NCBI GenBank assembly: GCA_963745675.1
Contig: CAVUYM010000014.1
Location: 1 to 64,000 of the forward strand
Reading direction: 5' to 3'
DNA: 64,000 nucleotides
From: JAUIIK01 sp963745675
GTDB taxonomy: Bacteria; Chloroflexota; Chloroflexia; Thermomicrobiales; CFX8
Position numbers and translations under genes: made by a program. Below, piece after piece: positions 11,857-21,343 of this stretch (its first letter is position 1; the number at the start of each line of letters is the position of its first letter). Below the pieces are notes generated by a model. That model was not told where the DNA came from. It saw only the letters and a list, made by a program, of their open reading frames with translations, and ran no database searches.

Positions 11857-12057
11857 AGCGAATCCTTAGTCGGCGCTTGAATAAAAACCCGCGCATTCTA
11901 GCGCTGCAGGGGCGAATGATGGATGGCTGTTGGGACCACTGGCCCTATGTGGATATATCAGGAGAGCCATATCCTTGATATTGAAACTCGCTCCGTCGGA
12001 CACCGTCTGAGCAGTTCGTGGCCGCATTACCGTCAGAGACAGGCTTGGTGTTCCATA

Positions 12058-14544
12058 ATGCGTGTAGTCCTCGTAGAAAGTCGGAATCGAACACGCCAGG
12101 AATTGCTGACGATGCTCGGCGAAAGTGGCATCGACGCCTATCATGTTGATGAATTCGAATCACTCAGCGCAACGCTGGACGAGGGCAGCTTTAGCGCCGT
12201 CATCATCGGTGAACCGGGTGAGGGGACAAAGGCAGATCTCATTCGAGAAGTACGGCAGCATGTCCTGTCGGCACGCATCGCAGTCATCACGATCGTCGGA
12301 GATATCGACGGACCGGAAGCAACATTACTTATTGAAGTCGGTGCCGACGATGTATTTGCCCTTCCAATCACCGCAGAGGACCTAGGTCAAACAATCCGTC
12401 GTTCGCGCTGGGAAAATACGCGCGAGCTTGAATCGGCGGCGCGTGAGCTGCGGTTGGTTAAACCTGCAAATTTGCTTCTCGAGGTCTTTAGTCAAGCCAA
12501 GGACGGCTATTTCGTTTCTGCCGATACGGGTGGCATCATAGCCGCCAGTGCTGGGCTGATAAATTTGACCGGATTCAGCCGCGAGGAACTCATGGGCGAA
12601 ACAATCGCCGATCTCGGGCTGATCATTTCGCCGGACATGGATTTCGAAACCATACCGACGGTACCGCAACAAATGTCCTTCACGCTCGTGACGAGCGATT
12701 GGCGCAAGATCGATGTTAGCGCCGAGCTTTATGAGATTCGTCTGGCCGGTGTGCGCTGCCATTTCGGCATCATCCGCGAAGAGCTTCCCAACGAGGGGGT
12801 GGCGCCGCAACACGCCCGCTCAATTATTCACACGGTCGTGCGAAATTCCACAGACGCTTTGTTGCTCATCGATCGTGACGGGCAGTTCCAGCACATCAGC
12901 AAGGGCTTTGAACAGATCTTTGGCTGGGATGCTGATGCCCTTCATGGGCGCACATTGATTGATTTCGTTGCACCGGAGGATTTTGCCGTTGTGCAGCCGT
13001 TTTCAACCGGGGTAGGTGTACACGGCGGAGTCATCGAGGGCATACAGATGCTCCAGGAAGACGGTGAGTATCGAACGATCAATCTGAAGATCACTGAGCT
13101 CGATCAAAATCCGCTCATGTCTGGCTGGCTCGTCGTCATTACTGCTCCTGCCAACAGCGTGCTTCATCAAACGCGCAGGCTTGACGGGGGAGGGTACTAC
13201 AGCCTCTATGATCCCGTGACAGCCCTTCCCAACCGTTTGCTCTTCATCGATCGGCTCGATCATGCGATTGAGCGCTCTGGGCGAATCCACAGCGTCATGT
13301 GCTGCATAGTGGTGTCGGTTGACAACTTTGATGAAATGTTTCGTGACCTCAGAAACGATGATATGAATCAGATAATCTGTGAATTGGGTCGCCGGCTCAA
13401 TCAGGCCATGCGTGAGGGTGACTCAATTGCCCGGGTCGGTGATGCCGACTTCGCGATTCTGGCTGAAGGTATCGGTGGAGCAGCTGAGGCGCGCATGCTT
13501 GGCGACCGTGTTGTCAGTGCTTTGAGAGCGCCTTTCGTTTCCGAGCGAGGGACAAATACTCTTCGTACCAGTATCGGCCTGGCGATCAGTAAGCCTAGTG
13601 GCCAGAACGCTGGCAACTTGCTGCGGGACGCTACTTCCGCCATGGAATATTCTCGACAGGTCGGTGGTGGGCGCAGCACGATATTTGAAGACAGCATGCG
13701 GCAAAGCGTCATCGACAGTCTCCGTTTTGAAAGAGATATTGAAGGTCTCCAGGATCGTGGTGAGCTACAGATCTTCTATCAGCCCGAGGTTGATATCGAG
13801 ACCGAATCCGTCCTAGCTGCCGAAGCACTCGTACGTTGGGAGCACCCACGACACGGACTCATTCTGCCCGGAGAGTTTATTTCTCTGGCTGAAGAAGCGG
13901 GCTTGCTCCACGAGATCGGGCTATGGACGATCGAATCAGTTTGCTACACGGTGCAGGCTTGGAGAAACCAACACGCCAACGCCGATTCGCTCGTTGGGGT
14001 AGTGAATCTCACGCCTGGACAATTAGAAGACGCCGACTTTGTCAACAGTGTGGCGGGGATTCTCGATCGTACAGGGCTGCCACCTGCCAACCTGCGTCTT
14101 GAAATCGCAGAAGGCGACTACCAGAGCATTGACCGCTGGCGGGAATTCGCCGTCGAACTACGAAATATCGGGGTTAAAGTGGGTTTGCAAGATGTAAACC
14201 CTGCGGCAATATCCGTTGATGTGCTGGAAGCGCTGCCGGTCGATACGATCAAGATCGATCGGTCCGCGATGAATACGCCGGTTCAGAATCCTTCGCGCCC
14301 CTCTCAATCTGCGCCAATGGCCCAGTTCGCATCCAGGCACCACTTCGATGTTGTGGTTGCCGGCATCGAGACGGCGCAACACCTTGCTCGCGCCCGCATC
14401 TATGGCTACCAGCAGGGGCAGGGCTTCTACTTTTATCGCCCGGTGCCTGCACAGACGGTCGAATATCTACTTGTTCGCGGTCTGAACCGCGCGCAAACTC
14501 CGGAATTGATCGAGCCAGTGCGGCAGCTAGCCGCTACGGCATGA
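12058..14544 (+). CDS. Degenerate receiver-PAS-PAS-GGDEF-EAL protein
   Basis: A cytoplasmic c-di-GMP-type signalling protein of 828 residues. Order: receiver-like domain (1-115) with VIIGEP where the phosphoacceptor Asp should be; PAS (about 138-255, DGYFVSADTGG); PAS (255-370, DALLLIDRDGQF); GGDEF (380-550); EAL (570-815). The GGDEF signature is replaced by VGDADF, so cyclase activity is unlikely. The EAL domain keeps EALVRW and DTIKIDRS, but the DDFGTG loop reads QDVNPA, removing catalytic aspartates. The protein therefore probably binds or senses rather than makes or breaks c-di-GMP. The ATG at 12058 is used because the receiver fold begins there; no strong ribosome site is seen. Confidence 0.85.
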   Translation: MRVVLVESRNRTRQELLTMLGESGIDAYHVDEFESLSATLDEGSFSAVIIGEPGEGTKADLIREVRQHVLSARIAVITIVGDIDGPEATLLIEVGADDVFALPITAEDLGQTIRRSRWENTRELESAARELRLVKPANLLLEVFSQAKDGYFVSADTGGIIAASAGLINLTGFSREELMGETIADLGLIISPDMDFETIPTVPQQMSFTLVTSDWRKIDVSAELYEIRLAGVRCHFGIIREELPNEGVAPQHARSIIHTVVRNSTDALLLIDRDGQFQHISKGFEQIFGWDADALHGRTLIDFVAPEDFAVVQPFSTGVGVHGGVIEGIQMLQEDGEYRTINLKITELDQNPLMSGWLVVITAPANSVLHQTRRLDGGGYYSLYDPVTALPNRLLFIDRLDHAIERSGRIHSVMCCIVVSVDNFDEMFRDLRNDDMNQIICELGRRLNQAMREGDSIARVGDADFAILAEGIGGAAEARMLGDRVVSALRAPFVSERGTNTLRTSIGLAISKPSGQNAGNLLRDATSAMEYSRQVGGGRSTIFEDSMRQSVIDSLRFERDIEGLQDRGELQIFYQPEVDIETESVLAAEALVRWEHPRHGLILPGEFISLAEEAGLLHEIGLWTIESVCYTVQAWRNQHANADSLVGVVNLTPGQLEDADFVNSVAGILDRTGLPPANLRLEIAEGDYQSIDRWREFAVELRNIGVKVGLQDVNPAAISVDVLEALPVDTIKIDRSAMNTPVQNPSRPSQSAPMAQFASRHHFDVVVAGIETAQHLARARIYGYQQGQGFYFYRPVPAQTVEYLLVRGLNRAQTPELIEPVRQLAATA

Positions 14545-14581
14545 AGCCAGTCGGAAAATCGACGGGTGATCGAACGGCTCG

Positions 14582-14902
14582 TCAGCGCTTCTTTCTGGCG
14601 GTGGCATGCCCGACGGCGACAGCATCCTCGGCCCATTCCAGAAGCTCGCCGCGGTCTTCCAGCAGGTCTGCCGGTACTGACCAATATGGCATCGTCATGA
14701 ATTGTTCGCTACCGGCTTCTTGATAGCGAGTGCGCGTCACGTCGTCGACCTTGAAATAGAGTGTCGAATCGGAACTAATCAGGGCGAACATATCACCGCT
14801 CTCCCAGATACCATGGCCGCCGAACATGCCCTTGTGGGTAATCACGCCAACTGGCTCTAGTTGTTCGATGACGAATTCGACGAAGCCGGGATCTACCGCC
14901 AT
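14582..14902 (-). CDS. TfoX N-terminal domain protein
   Basis: A 106-residue single-domain protein with the TfoX_N pattern: a KGMFGGHGIW motif, a LISSDSTLYFKVDD strand pair and FMTMPYWSVPADLLED. In gamma-proteobacteria TfoX regulates competence, but short TfoX_N proteins in other phyla have no defined role. The C-terminus is basic (ARKKR). It is convergent with the GGDEF/EAL gene. Confidence 0.85.
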   Translation of the reverse strand: MAVDPGFVEFVIEQLEPVGVITHKGMFGGHGIWESGDMFALISSDSTLYFKVDDVTRTRYQEAGSEQFMTMPYWSVPADLLEDRGELLEWAEDAVAVGHATARKKR

Positions 14903-14966
14903 CCGTCCAAATACCTTTCTACCTACCAGGTGAGAATTGCCTGCCGATAGTTTGCCAGAAGATAGT

Positions 14967-15015
14967 GAAAAAGCAGACCGACCCCCATCAGCAAGATCTG
15001 CGGGTGGGGGTCGGT
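14967..15015 (-). terminator. Rho-independent terminator, minus strand
   Basis: An 11-bp perfect stem: ACCGACCCCCA at 14977-14987 pairs with TGGGGGTCGGT at 15005-15015. Read on the minus strand it is followed by CTGCTTTTTC, giving a T run. It ends the small membrane-protein gene at 15031. Confidence 0.85.
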
Positions 15016-15030
15016 AGGCAGTAGGATGTG

Positions 15031-15285
15031 CTACTGAGGGTGTGCAAGCCGTTCGATGACTCGCGGAGCGATAACGGCAGTCGTAACCGCTGCAAACAGT
15101 ACGAGCGGAATGTCGATCAAGACAAACGCCCAGCTAATGAGCGCTTCGCCGCTAATAGCGGTTGCGATTACGCCGAAGACAACGCTCATTACCGCCATGA
15201 GTGCGATGCGCAATCGAAGATCGAGAACGCGGAGCGCCACCATGCCAAGTGCAATCCCGGCTACGACTGGAAATACTTCGCCCAT
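15031..15285 (-). CDS. Small hydrophobic membrane protein
   Basis: An 84-residue protein with three predicted helices (starting GEVFPVVAGIALG, then a central MAVMSVVFGVIATAI and a C-terminal FVLIDIPLVLFAAV) and a short charged tail. The ATG at 15285 follows AAAGGA at a good distance; an upstream reading to 15321 is possible. No family was recognised. It stands alone with its own terminator. Confidence 0.6.
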   Translation of the reverse strand: MGEVFPVVAGIALGMVALRVLDLRLRIALMAVMSVVFGVIATAISGEALISWAFVLIDIPLVLFAAVTTAVIAPRVIERLAHPQ

Positions 15286-15548
15286 CCCTGGTCCTTTCAT
15301 GTCTTGGCCTGGAGAACCCATGCCAAGTAAGGATTACGATACTGGTTAAGTTACCTTAAACTGTTTAGCGAGGGAAGATCAATCACGTTCGCCTCGTAAC
15401 TGCCGCCTCGCGTATCGATTTTCTTTCCTGCTTGTAGTCGACGTTCGCAGGACCAGAACGAAAACACAACGAATGGTCGAGCTTAGACCTATCCGGGATT
15501 AGCGGCTCCGGAGCTGAGCAGGTCGTCAAAATGCCAGTTGGAGTGTGA
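15286..15548. other. Intergenic region, no gene seen
   Basis: About 260 bases between two minus-strand genes. No conserved reading frame, hairpin with T run or RNA gene was found. The promoter of the small membrane protein presumably lies here. Confidence 0.5.
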
Positions 15549-15797
15549 TCAGGTCATAACCCCGAGGAACGCCCTATCGACAGACTCAGAAGCCGCGGCC
15601 GTTGCCATCGCAATGGCGTGCGCCACGGGCGCGAACTGGAGCACCTCGTCGGGCGACAAGCTGAGGTAGGGAGCGACCTGGCGTTCGTTCCAATCCTCCC
15701 ACTTTGTCAAATCGGACTGATCGAGGTCATAGTCGTACAACCTCGAACTCTGAACCATTGCGCTTCTTTGCATCCTACGTGTGGCTGCGCTCATCGT
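15549..15797 (-). CDS. Hypothetical small protein
   Basis: An 82-residue reading whose C-terminal 65 residues have ordinary protein composition (DYDLDQSDLTKWEDWNERQV, then SLSPDEVLQFAPVAHAIAMA). The ATG at 15797 is a guess; the longer reading upstream runs into the phosphotransferase gene. It follows the phosphotransferase by 34 bases on the same strand and could be the last gene of that operon. No family recognised. Confidence 0.35.
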   Translation of the reverse strand, partial: TMSAATRRMQRSAMVQSSRLYDYDLDQSDLTKWEDWNERQVAPYLSLSPDEVLQFAPVAHAIAMATAAASESVDRAFLGVMT

Positions 15798-15831
15798 GAT
15801 GCGATTCGGGCTAAGCCGTTTATCCACGCCG

Positions 15832-16767
15832 CTACAGATGTTCTGACAGGTAGCGGAGTGCGCCATCCATCCGCTGCGGCTGGCCCAATGGTCCGGCGCG
15901 GCCAGCATGATGCAGTGCCAGGAGGAAAGCAAAGAGGCGGGCGTCATTCAACATGGACGCGGTTACGGACGACGTTGTCTCATAACCCTCGATCAAGTGA
16001 CCGGTCAGTCGCCAGCCGTGGAAATAGGCGAACGAAGCGATGTCCCAGGCGCGCGGTCCGGCGGTCGCATCCCCGAAGTCGAGCAGGGCCGCGAGTCGCC
16101 TCTCGTGGAAGATGAGTTGTCCACGGTGAAGATCGCTATGCAGGACCGAGGCTCCGGACTCGTTTTCAGCCAGTGCGTCGAGAAGCGGCTCGATGTCTCG
16201 CAGCTTTTGGACAAGATCGGGGCGTTCGACTGCGACGGGGTGCTCTTCGATAGCCGCTCCGGTGAAGGGCCAGGGACGGTCGAGCCGGTCGCAAATGCCA
16301 TTTCGTAGGCTGAACTGCCTGCCAACCAATTGGTCTCTACGGTTCTGGAGAAGGCCGAAGCCCTCGACCGGCAGGTTGTGAAGTTTCGCAAGCAGTTCCC
16401 CAACTTCCCGGCACATGGCGGGTGTCAGCCTGTCTAATCGCTCAGGCTGGCCAACGACGTACTCATCGAGGCTCCAGGCTACCGACGTGCTGGCTTCGAT
16501 ATCTCTGTTGGTGAATAGAGGCTTCGCGACCTGGCCGCCGATATCGACGAGTTGCTGCCGTATGGCGAATTCGGATTCGTAGGAATTCGTTTCTCCGGTT
16601 CGGGCGACGCCGATGCGCAGGGTGTAGCGTTTTGTGGCGCTCTCAACAAGCCAAACCTGGCTCTGTGCGCCCGTTCCAATGTGCCTGATTTTCGACGGAA
16701 CGATCCCGCAGGCGGCGAGTATCTTCTCTACCGGCTCAAACGAGAGCTCGCCACCTGCGGGATACAT
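15832..16767 (-). CDS. Aminoglycoside phosphotransferase-family kinase
   Basis: A 311-residue small-molecule kinase of the APH/choline kinase fold. The catalytic loop reads HSDLHRGQLI, with Asp as base but Gln where Asn is usual, and the metal motif reads LLDFGDATAG. The N-terminal lobe has GTGAQSQVWLVE and YTLRIGVA. The substrate could be an amino sugar, homoserine or a choline-like compound; antibiotic resistance should not be assumed. It starts 22 bases after the ThDP enzyme gene on the same strand, so the two are probably co-transcribed. Confidence 0.8.
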   Translation of the reverse strand: MYPAGGELSFEPVEKILAACGIVPSKIRHIGTGAQSQVWLVESATKRYTLRIGVARTGETNSYESEFAIRQQLVDIGGQVAKPLFTNRDIEASTSVAWSLDEYVVGQPERLDRLTPAMCREVGELLAKLHNLPVEGFGLLQNRRDQLVGRQFSLRNGICDRLDRPWPFTGAAIEEHPVAVERPDLVQKLRDIEPLLDALAENESGASVLHSDLHRGQLIFHERRLAALLDFGDATAGPRAWDIASFAYFHGWRLTGHLIEGYETTSSVTASMLNDARLFAFLLALHHAGRAGPLGQPQRMDGALRYLSEHL

Positions 16768-16789
16768 GCCTGTCCGGAATCGTCAGCGT

Positions 16790-18412
16790 CTAGCGTCCCC
16801 GGAAGATGTGGCCCCAGATTGAAGGCATTTCTCCGACCGGAACGTCGATGAGAGTTGGATGATTGTTGTCGAACCCTTCCCGGATTGCCGAGCGCAGCTC
16901 GTTGGCGTCGGTTGCCCGGATGCCGGCCGCACCAAAAGATTCCGCCAGCTTGACGAAGTCCGGGTTGGTCAGGCTGGATGCCATCACTTTGCCGCCATAG
17001 TTCTCCTGCTGGATGCGCTTGACGTTCCCGAACGCGCCATCGTTGAAGACGACGGCAACGAGTGGGATCTTGTGGCGGACCGCGGTGGCCAGTTCCGGCA
17101 TGGTGTACATGAAGCCGCCATCGCCATTGATTGAGATGACCTTCTTGTCCGGATTGCCGACCTGCACGCCGAGCGCCGTCGCGAAGCCAAAACCGAGCGT
17201 GCCCTGGAAACCGGCATGGACAAGTGTGCGTGGCTCGTAGATTGGAAAGCCGCCAAACTGAGCGAAATATCCGAGCTGAGTGATCTCTGCAACGTACTTG
17301 CCGTCGTCCGGCAGCTCTTCGCGCATGACCATCGAGAAGTCCCACTGTGGCTGGAGTTCGCCGAAGACGTCGTTGACTCGCTCGCGTACAGCTTCGAGCT
17401 CATCCTTGCGTGATGGGCGCGAACCGTTGGATTTGGCCAGCTCGGGCAGCAGCGCCTTGATTGTCGCTCCGGCGTCACCGGTTATCGCAAGATCTGCTGT
17501 GCCGAAGCGGTCGACTTCCTGTGCATCGATGTCGACCCGGATCAGTGTGTGCTTATCCGCCTGATACCCGCCAAACATCTGGGGCATCGAGAAGCGCGTC
17601 CCGATGGCAAGAATCACATCAGCATCTTCCAGGATCATGCGTCCGCCGATGATAGTCTGCGCTCGATAGTCGCGATCGCTGACGACGCCCCGGGCGCCGG
17701 GAGACATGACGACCGGCGCTTCGAGGGCTTCGGCCAGTTGCTGCATCTCCTCGGGATAGTCGATCACTCCGCTTCCGGCGAAAATCACCGGTTTGCGAGC
17801 ATGCGCGAGAAGCTTTGCCGCTTCTGCGATCTGCGATTCGTCCGGGAGAGGAGCGGCGTAAGAGGTGATTGGATCGAGCAGTTCGACATCTTGGGTCAGG
17901 CCCATGATGTCTGGCGACATCTCGAATTCAACTGGGCGTGGACGGCCCGTTTGCAGTTGCTTGAAGGCCTCCCGGAGTAGTCCGGGTACTTCCGAAGGAG
18001 CGTCCGCGCGGGCGGCCCACTTCGTGACCGACTGAATCATGCGCAATTGTTCGGGGATTTCGTGGAGCGCGCCGAAGCCTCCTTCGATCTGGTCGGACTG
18101 TACTTGTCCCGAAAGAGCCAGCACCGGCGTGTTCGTCGCGTAGGCGGTTGACAGGGCAGCAGTGGCGTTGAGCAGGCCGGGGCCGGGCACGACGAGGCAG
18201 ACGCCGATCTTGCCGGTTGACTGCGCGTAGCCAAGCGCCATATAGGCTGTCGCCTGTTCGTGGCGCGTGTTGAGCACCCGGATGTCGTCCTGCATGTCAT
18301 AGAGAGCATCGAAGATATTGTCGAGCTGGACGCCGGGCAGTCCGAAGATCGTATCGACGCCGTAGCTCTTCAGGGTCCTGGCGATCGCTTGCCCGCCGGT
18401 CATTTCTGCCAC
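16790..18412 (-). CDS. ThDP-dependent enzyme, acetolactate synthase-like (copy 1)
   Basis: A 540-residue thiamine diphosphate enzyme with the three classic domains: PYR (TGGQAIARTLKSYGVDTIFG with catalytic Glu in RHEQATAYMALGYA), a central FAD/DHS-like domain (AGSGVIDYP) and PP (GDGGFMYTMPELATA, then NDGAFGN as the metal motif). The family includes acetolactate synthases, 2-oxoacid decarboxylases and related lyases; no regulatory subunit is nearby, so branched-chain biosynthesis is not implied. The GTG at 18412 is chosen because GGGAGGA lies 8 bases upstream. A close paralogue lies at 23306-24934. Likely co-transcribed with the downstream kinase. Confidence 0.85.
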   Translation of the reverse strand: MAEMTGGQAIARTLKSYGVDTIFGLPGVQLDNIFDALYDMQDDIRVLNTRHEQATAYMALGYAQSTGKIGVCLVVPGPGLLNATAALSTAYATNTPVLALSGQVQSDQIEGGFGALHEIPEQLRMIQSVTKWAARADAPSEVPGLLREAFKQLQTGRPRPVEFEMSPDIMGLTQDVELLDPITSYAAPLPDESQIAEAAKLLAHARKPVIFAGSGVIDYPEEMQQLAEALEAPVVMSPGARGVVSDRDYRAQTIIGGRMILEDADVILAIGTRFSMPQMFGGYQADKHTLIRVDIDAQEVDRFGTADLAITGDAGATIKALLPELAKSNGSRPSRKDELEAVRERVNDVFGELQPQWDFSMVMREELPDDGKYVAEITQLGYFAQFGGFPIYEPRTLVHAGFQGTLGFGFATALGVQVGNPDKKVISINGDGGFMYTMPELATAVRHKIPLVAVVFNDGAFGNVKRIQQENYGGKVMASSLTNPDFVKLAESFGAAGIRATDANELRSAIREGFDNNHPTLIDVPVGEMPSIWGHIFRGR

Positions 18413-18540
18413 GTAATGGTCCTCCCAAAATCGTTTGCGCATGATCAATGGACACGCGCCGTTTCAAGCAACGTGTTCCATCGAGCATTCTAATGCACAG
18501 TGTCGTTCGGGCGGGATTGGATGAACTTCGCATTTTGAGC

Positions 18541-18590
18541 AAGAAAATGGGCGAGTGACCGAAAAACTACTGCGGGGAGGTCACTCGCCC
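18541..18590 (-). terminator. Terminator after the ABC exporter operon
   Basis: A 12-bp perfect inverted repeat, GGGCGAGTGACC (18549-18560) and GGTCACTCGCCC (18579-18590). Read on the minus strand it is followed by ATTTTCTT. It lies in the 363-base gap between the exporter operon and copy 1 of the ThDP enzyme; the rest of that gap has no supported gene. Confidence 0.75.
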
Positions 18591-18775
18591 GGCTGGGGAA
18601 GGGAGGAAAGAACCATGTGTATCTTCGCCCTGCTCACCAGTTTTGTAATAGGGTCGTTGGTCCCAACTCGTACCGCCAAAAAGTCACCAGGGCGGGGGAG
18701 GAGGAACTGAGGACTGTCCGGCGGCGCATCCTTGCTGACACCGGTCAGCCTGAATGCGGCGTGTTTACCGGGCCG

Positions 18776-19366
18776 CTAACGGCCACCCCCGAGATGACGA
18801 CTGCGGCGTGAGAACTGCATGCCTGTGAAAGTTAGTGCGATAAGTCCAGGCACGATGAGGACAACCGGCAGAACCCCGCCGGGGTTCAATGTGCGCCGCT
18901 CTGTTACGTGCATATAGACGGGAGCACTCGCGATGAGATCGCCGCTACTGGCAGGTTGCTTCTCGTCCGGTAACACGACGACGTAGGCGGCAACTTCACC
19001 CTGGAGGGCGGTGTTGATGGTCCAGGTCTGAGTGACTGATGCTCCGGACGCGACGGGCTGTACCGATGTAGTCCGGTGGGACGACCAGTCCTCGGGGTCG
19101 ACGTAGGTGCTGTGATCAACGCTAACGAAAGCCAGATTGACGATCAGCGGTGGACTGGTCTGAGATCCATTGTTCGAGATGGTCGACGTGAAGGTGAATG
19201 ATTCGCCGACAAGCGTCGAGACCTCACTCTTGCTGACATCGATCTGGAGGTCGGCGAACGCAGGTTGTTCGCTGGCCTGAGCGGCTTCTGTTCCTGCTAT
19301 GACGAGGACCACCAGAAACGCGAAGAGGGCTGCTAGCTTGGGATGCATCAAGTTCAAGCGTCTCAT
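18776..19366 (-). CDS. Secreted, membrane-anchored CARDB-like protein
   Basis: A 196-residue protein with an N-terminal signal sequence (LAALFAFLVVLVIAG, cleavage near AQA), an extracellular beta-sandwich domain (about 35-155, with ISNNGSQTSPPLIVNLAFVS, typical of CARDB/DUF11-like adhesion or transport folds) and a C-terminal helix (VLIVPGLIALTFTGM) followed by arginines. It overlaps the ABC permease gene by four bases, so it is likely an accessory part of that exporter. Its precise role is unknown. Confidence 0.7.
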   Translation of the reverse strand: MRRLNLMHPKLAALFAFLVVLVIAGTEAAQASEQPAFADLQIDVSKSEVSTLVGESFTFTSTISNNGSQTSPPLIVNLAFVSVDHSTYVDPEDWSSHRTTSVQPVASGASVTQTWTINTALQGEVAAYVVVLPDEKQPASSGDLIASAPVYMHVTERRTLNPGGVLPVVLIVPGLIALTFTGMQFSRRSRHLGGGR

Positions 19367-20184
19367 TTGCTGAATCCTCCCTGCAACTGGAGGCGACTGG
19401 TCAGGATGAACGTCGCGACAAGTCCAACGAGTGCGGCAACGACTGGGGCTGCGAGCAGAGACAAATTGCTGCCCCAGGAATGGTTATTGACGACGATCTC
19501 CCGTGTCAGGCTTTGACTCGCAGTCATTGGATCGATGCGCAGGAAGAGATCCCCGAACCAACCTTTGAGCGCGCCGCTCGGGAACTGAGTTGGCGCCACC
19601 AGTGCAAAGAATATGAAGAAGCTCGCCGCAAGACTCGTGCGATTAGAGCGTGAGAATGTGCTGATGATGACGCCCAGGCAAGAAAAAGTGATCGTGAGCA
19701 GCGAGCCCACAACTGCCCCGGCGATAACAGCATCGGCGAATAGTCCGGCTCCGATCCTGAGCGCCCAGATATACGGGATAGTGATGATCAGACCAACCGG
19801 CCAGACGGAGAGAGACGCCAGCAATTTCCCGGCCACTATCTGCCGCGGTGTCACGGGCGTGAGAAGCAAGGTCTCCAGCGTTCCGCGCTCGCGCTCACCG
19901 CTCATTGAATCGGCCGTGGTCAGCAAACTCAACGTCACACCGACAACAATCGCCACCTGGATCACCAGGTTGACAGTGTCTTTCTGGTCCAGGAAGTTCA
20001 GGTCATTTGATATGGCGGCCAGATAGGTAAGTAGACTAAGCAGCAGGCTGAAAGCCAGCATGAGGATTGGGGCGCGCCAGGAAAACCAGAGATCGTGGAA
20101 TTCCTGGCCAGCGACGATCAGCCATCCCGGCGTCGCACTGCTCGTCCTGGATCTTGCCGCTTGCCCCTGGCGTGCGGAAATCAT
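19363..20184 (-). CDS. ABC-2 type exporter permease
   Basis: A 273-residue membrane protein with six predicted helices and the ABC-2 pattern MSGERERGTLETLLLTPVTPRQIVAGK between helices 2 and 3. It would pair with the ATPase encoded just upstream; the start overlaps the ATPase stop (ATGA at 20181-20184) and its own stop overlaps the CARDB-like gene. The substrate is unknown; drug, lipid or peptide export are all possible. Confidence 0.85.
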   Translation of the reverse strand: MISARQGQAARSRTSSATPGWLIVAGQEFHDLWFSWRAPILMLAFSLLLSLLTYLAAISNDLNFLDQKDTVNLVIQVAIVVGVTLSLLTTADSMSGERERGTLETLLLTPVTPRQIVAGKLLASLSVWPVGLIITIPYIWALRIGAGLFADAVIAGAVVGSLLTITFSCLGVIISTFSRSNRTSLAASFFIFFALVAPTQFPSGALKGWFGDLFLRIDPMTASQSLTREIVVNNHSWGSNLSLLAAPVVAALVGLVATFILTSRLQLQGGFSK

Positions 20185-21149
20185 CGCTGTTCATCCTCCG
20201 TAAGGGCGAGAAACGCATCATTCAAACGATCACCTTCACGTTCGAAGGAGAGCACTGGTATCTGCGCGTCGACGAGGGCTTTCATCGCCCCGTTCATTCC
20301 CGCGTCACCATATTGGTTGATCCAGGTGGAGTCGAAGACGACGGCAATCCGACCGCGCTCTCCGCCGGCTGGTTTTGCGTCTGAAACTCCGTCTGCCGAA
20401 CGGAGCCTGTTGACAGCCTCGGATGCTAGATCGTCCGGGACGTCGAACCAGCCGGTGCGGGTTGCGCCCGCCTTGCGCTTCACCTCGGGGATCGTGCCCT
20501 GCGCGACGACCTTGCCCTTGTTCAGGATAATGACGCGGGAGCAGACTCCTTCGGCCTCGTCGAGCAGGTGGGTAGTGAGAATGACGGTCGCGCCACGCTG
20601 ATGCGCCAGGCTGGAAATTAGTCCCATCATTTGACGCTGTCCGGCGGGATCGAGTCCCAGCGTTGGTTCGTCCAGAAATATCAGCAACGGGTCGTTGATG
20701 AGTGCCCGCGCTACACCAAGCCGTTGGCGCATTCCGCGGCTATAGGTACTGATGAGGTGGTAGCCTCTATCCTCCAGTCCGATCTCTCTCAAGAGTGTGC
20801 TTGCCTTGTCGCGCGCCTCAACGGCTGGCAGGCCATATAGTCGACCGTAGTATGTGAGGTATTCATGGCCGGTCTGGTGTTCCGGATAGCCAGCACTTTC
20901 CGGAAGCACACCGACATAGCGCCGAATCTCGGATTGCCGCGTATGTGGAATGCCGTTGATTGAGAAACTGCCGCTCGTTGGCTTGAAGATCGTTGTTAGC
21001 ACACGAATAGCAGTCGTCTTTCCGGCCCCATTCGGGCCGAGAAGGCCAATTACCTCGCCAGAGTGTGCCTCGAACGAGAGACCCTGAATTGCTTCAACCG
21101 TTCCGTACGATTTCGAAATGTCGTTTGCTCTTAGAGTGGCTGCGTCCAC
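20181..21149 (-). CDS. ABC transporter ATP-binding protein
   Basis: A 322-residue ABC ATPase with Walker A GPNGAGKT, signature YSRGMRQRLGVARAL and Walker B LLIFLDEPTLGLDP, followed by TTHLLDEAE. A C-terminal DUF4162-like extension of about 90 residues follows, as in exporters of the CcmA/DrrA class. The GTG at 21149 is preferred over the upstream reading because a GGAG lies just before it and the ATPase fold starts there. First gene of a three-gene coupled operon. Confidence 0.9.
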   Translation of the reverse strand: MDAATLRANDISKSYGTVEAIQGLSFEAHSGEVIGLLGPNGAGKTTAIRVLTTIFKPTSGSFSINGIPHTRQSEIRRYVGVLPESAGYPEHQTGHEYLTYYGRLYGLPAVEARDKASTLLREIGLEDRGYHLISTYSRGMRQRLGVARALINDPLLIFLDEPTLGLDPAGQRQMMGLISSLAHQRGATVILTTHLLDEAEGVCSRVIILNKGKVVAQGTIPEVKRKAGATRTGWFDVPDDLASEAVNRLRSADGVSDAKPAGGERGRIAVVFDSTWINQYGDAGMNGAMKALVDAQIPVLSFEREGDRLNDAFLALTEDEQR

Positions 21150-21343
21150 GGAGTCTCCGGATCCTTTTCGCGAAGATGTGATGTCATGTCTAAAGTGTCG
21201 CTGTCGGAGATGAAATCCCAATGAAGCCAAACGCAGATATGGCGAGCGATCTCAGCGCAGAGGGAACCGCTGAATCGGAACGTCGATGTTCCGACCGCCA
21301 GCACCTGGGTTTCAGGATCTATTCGGGCGCAGAAATTCCTGAG

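Noticed and set aside
15832..16767. Calling the APH-family gene an antibiotic-resistance determinant
   Set aside because: The fold covers many metabolite kinases and the context (ThDP enzyme operon) suggests metabolism.
18617..18811. A short plus-strand frame between the ThDP gene and the exporter operon
   Set aside because: No ribosome site, no conserved feature and it overlaps the CARDB-like gene.
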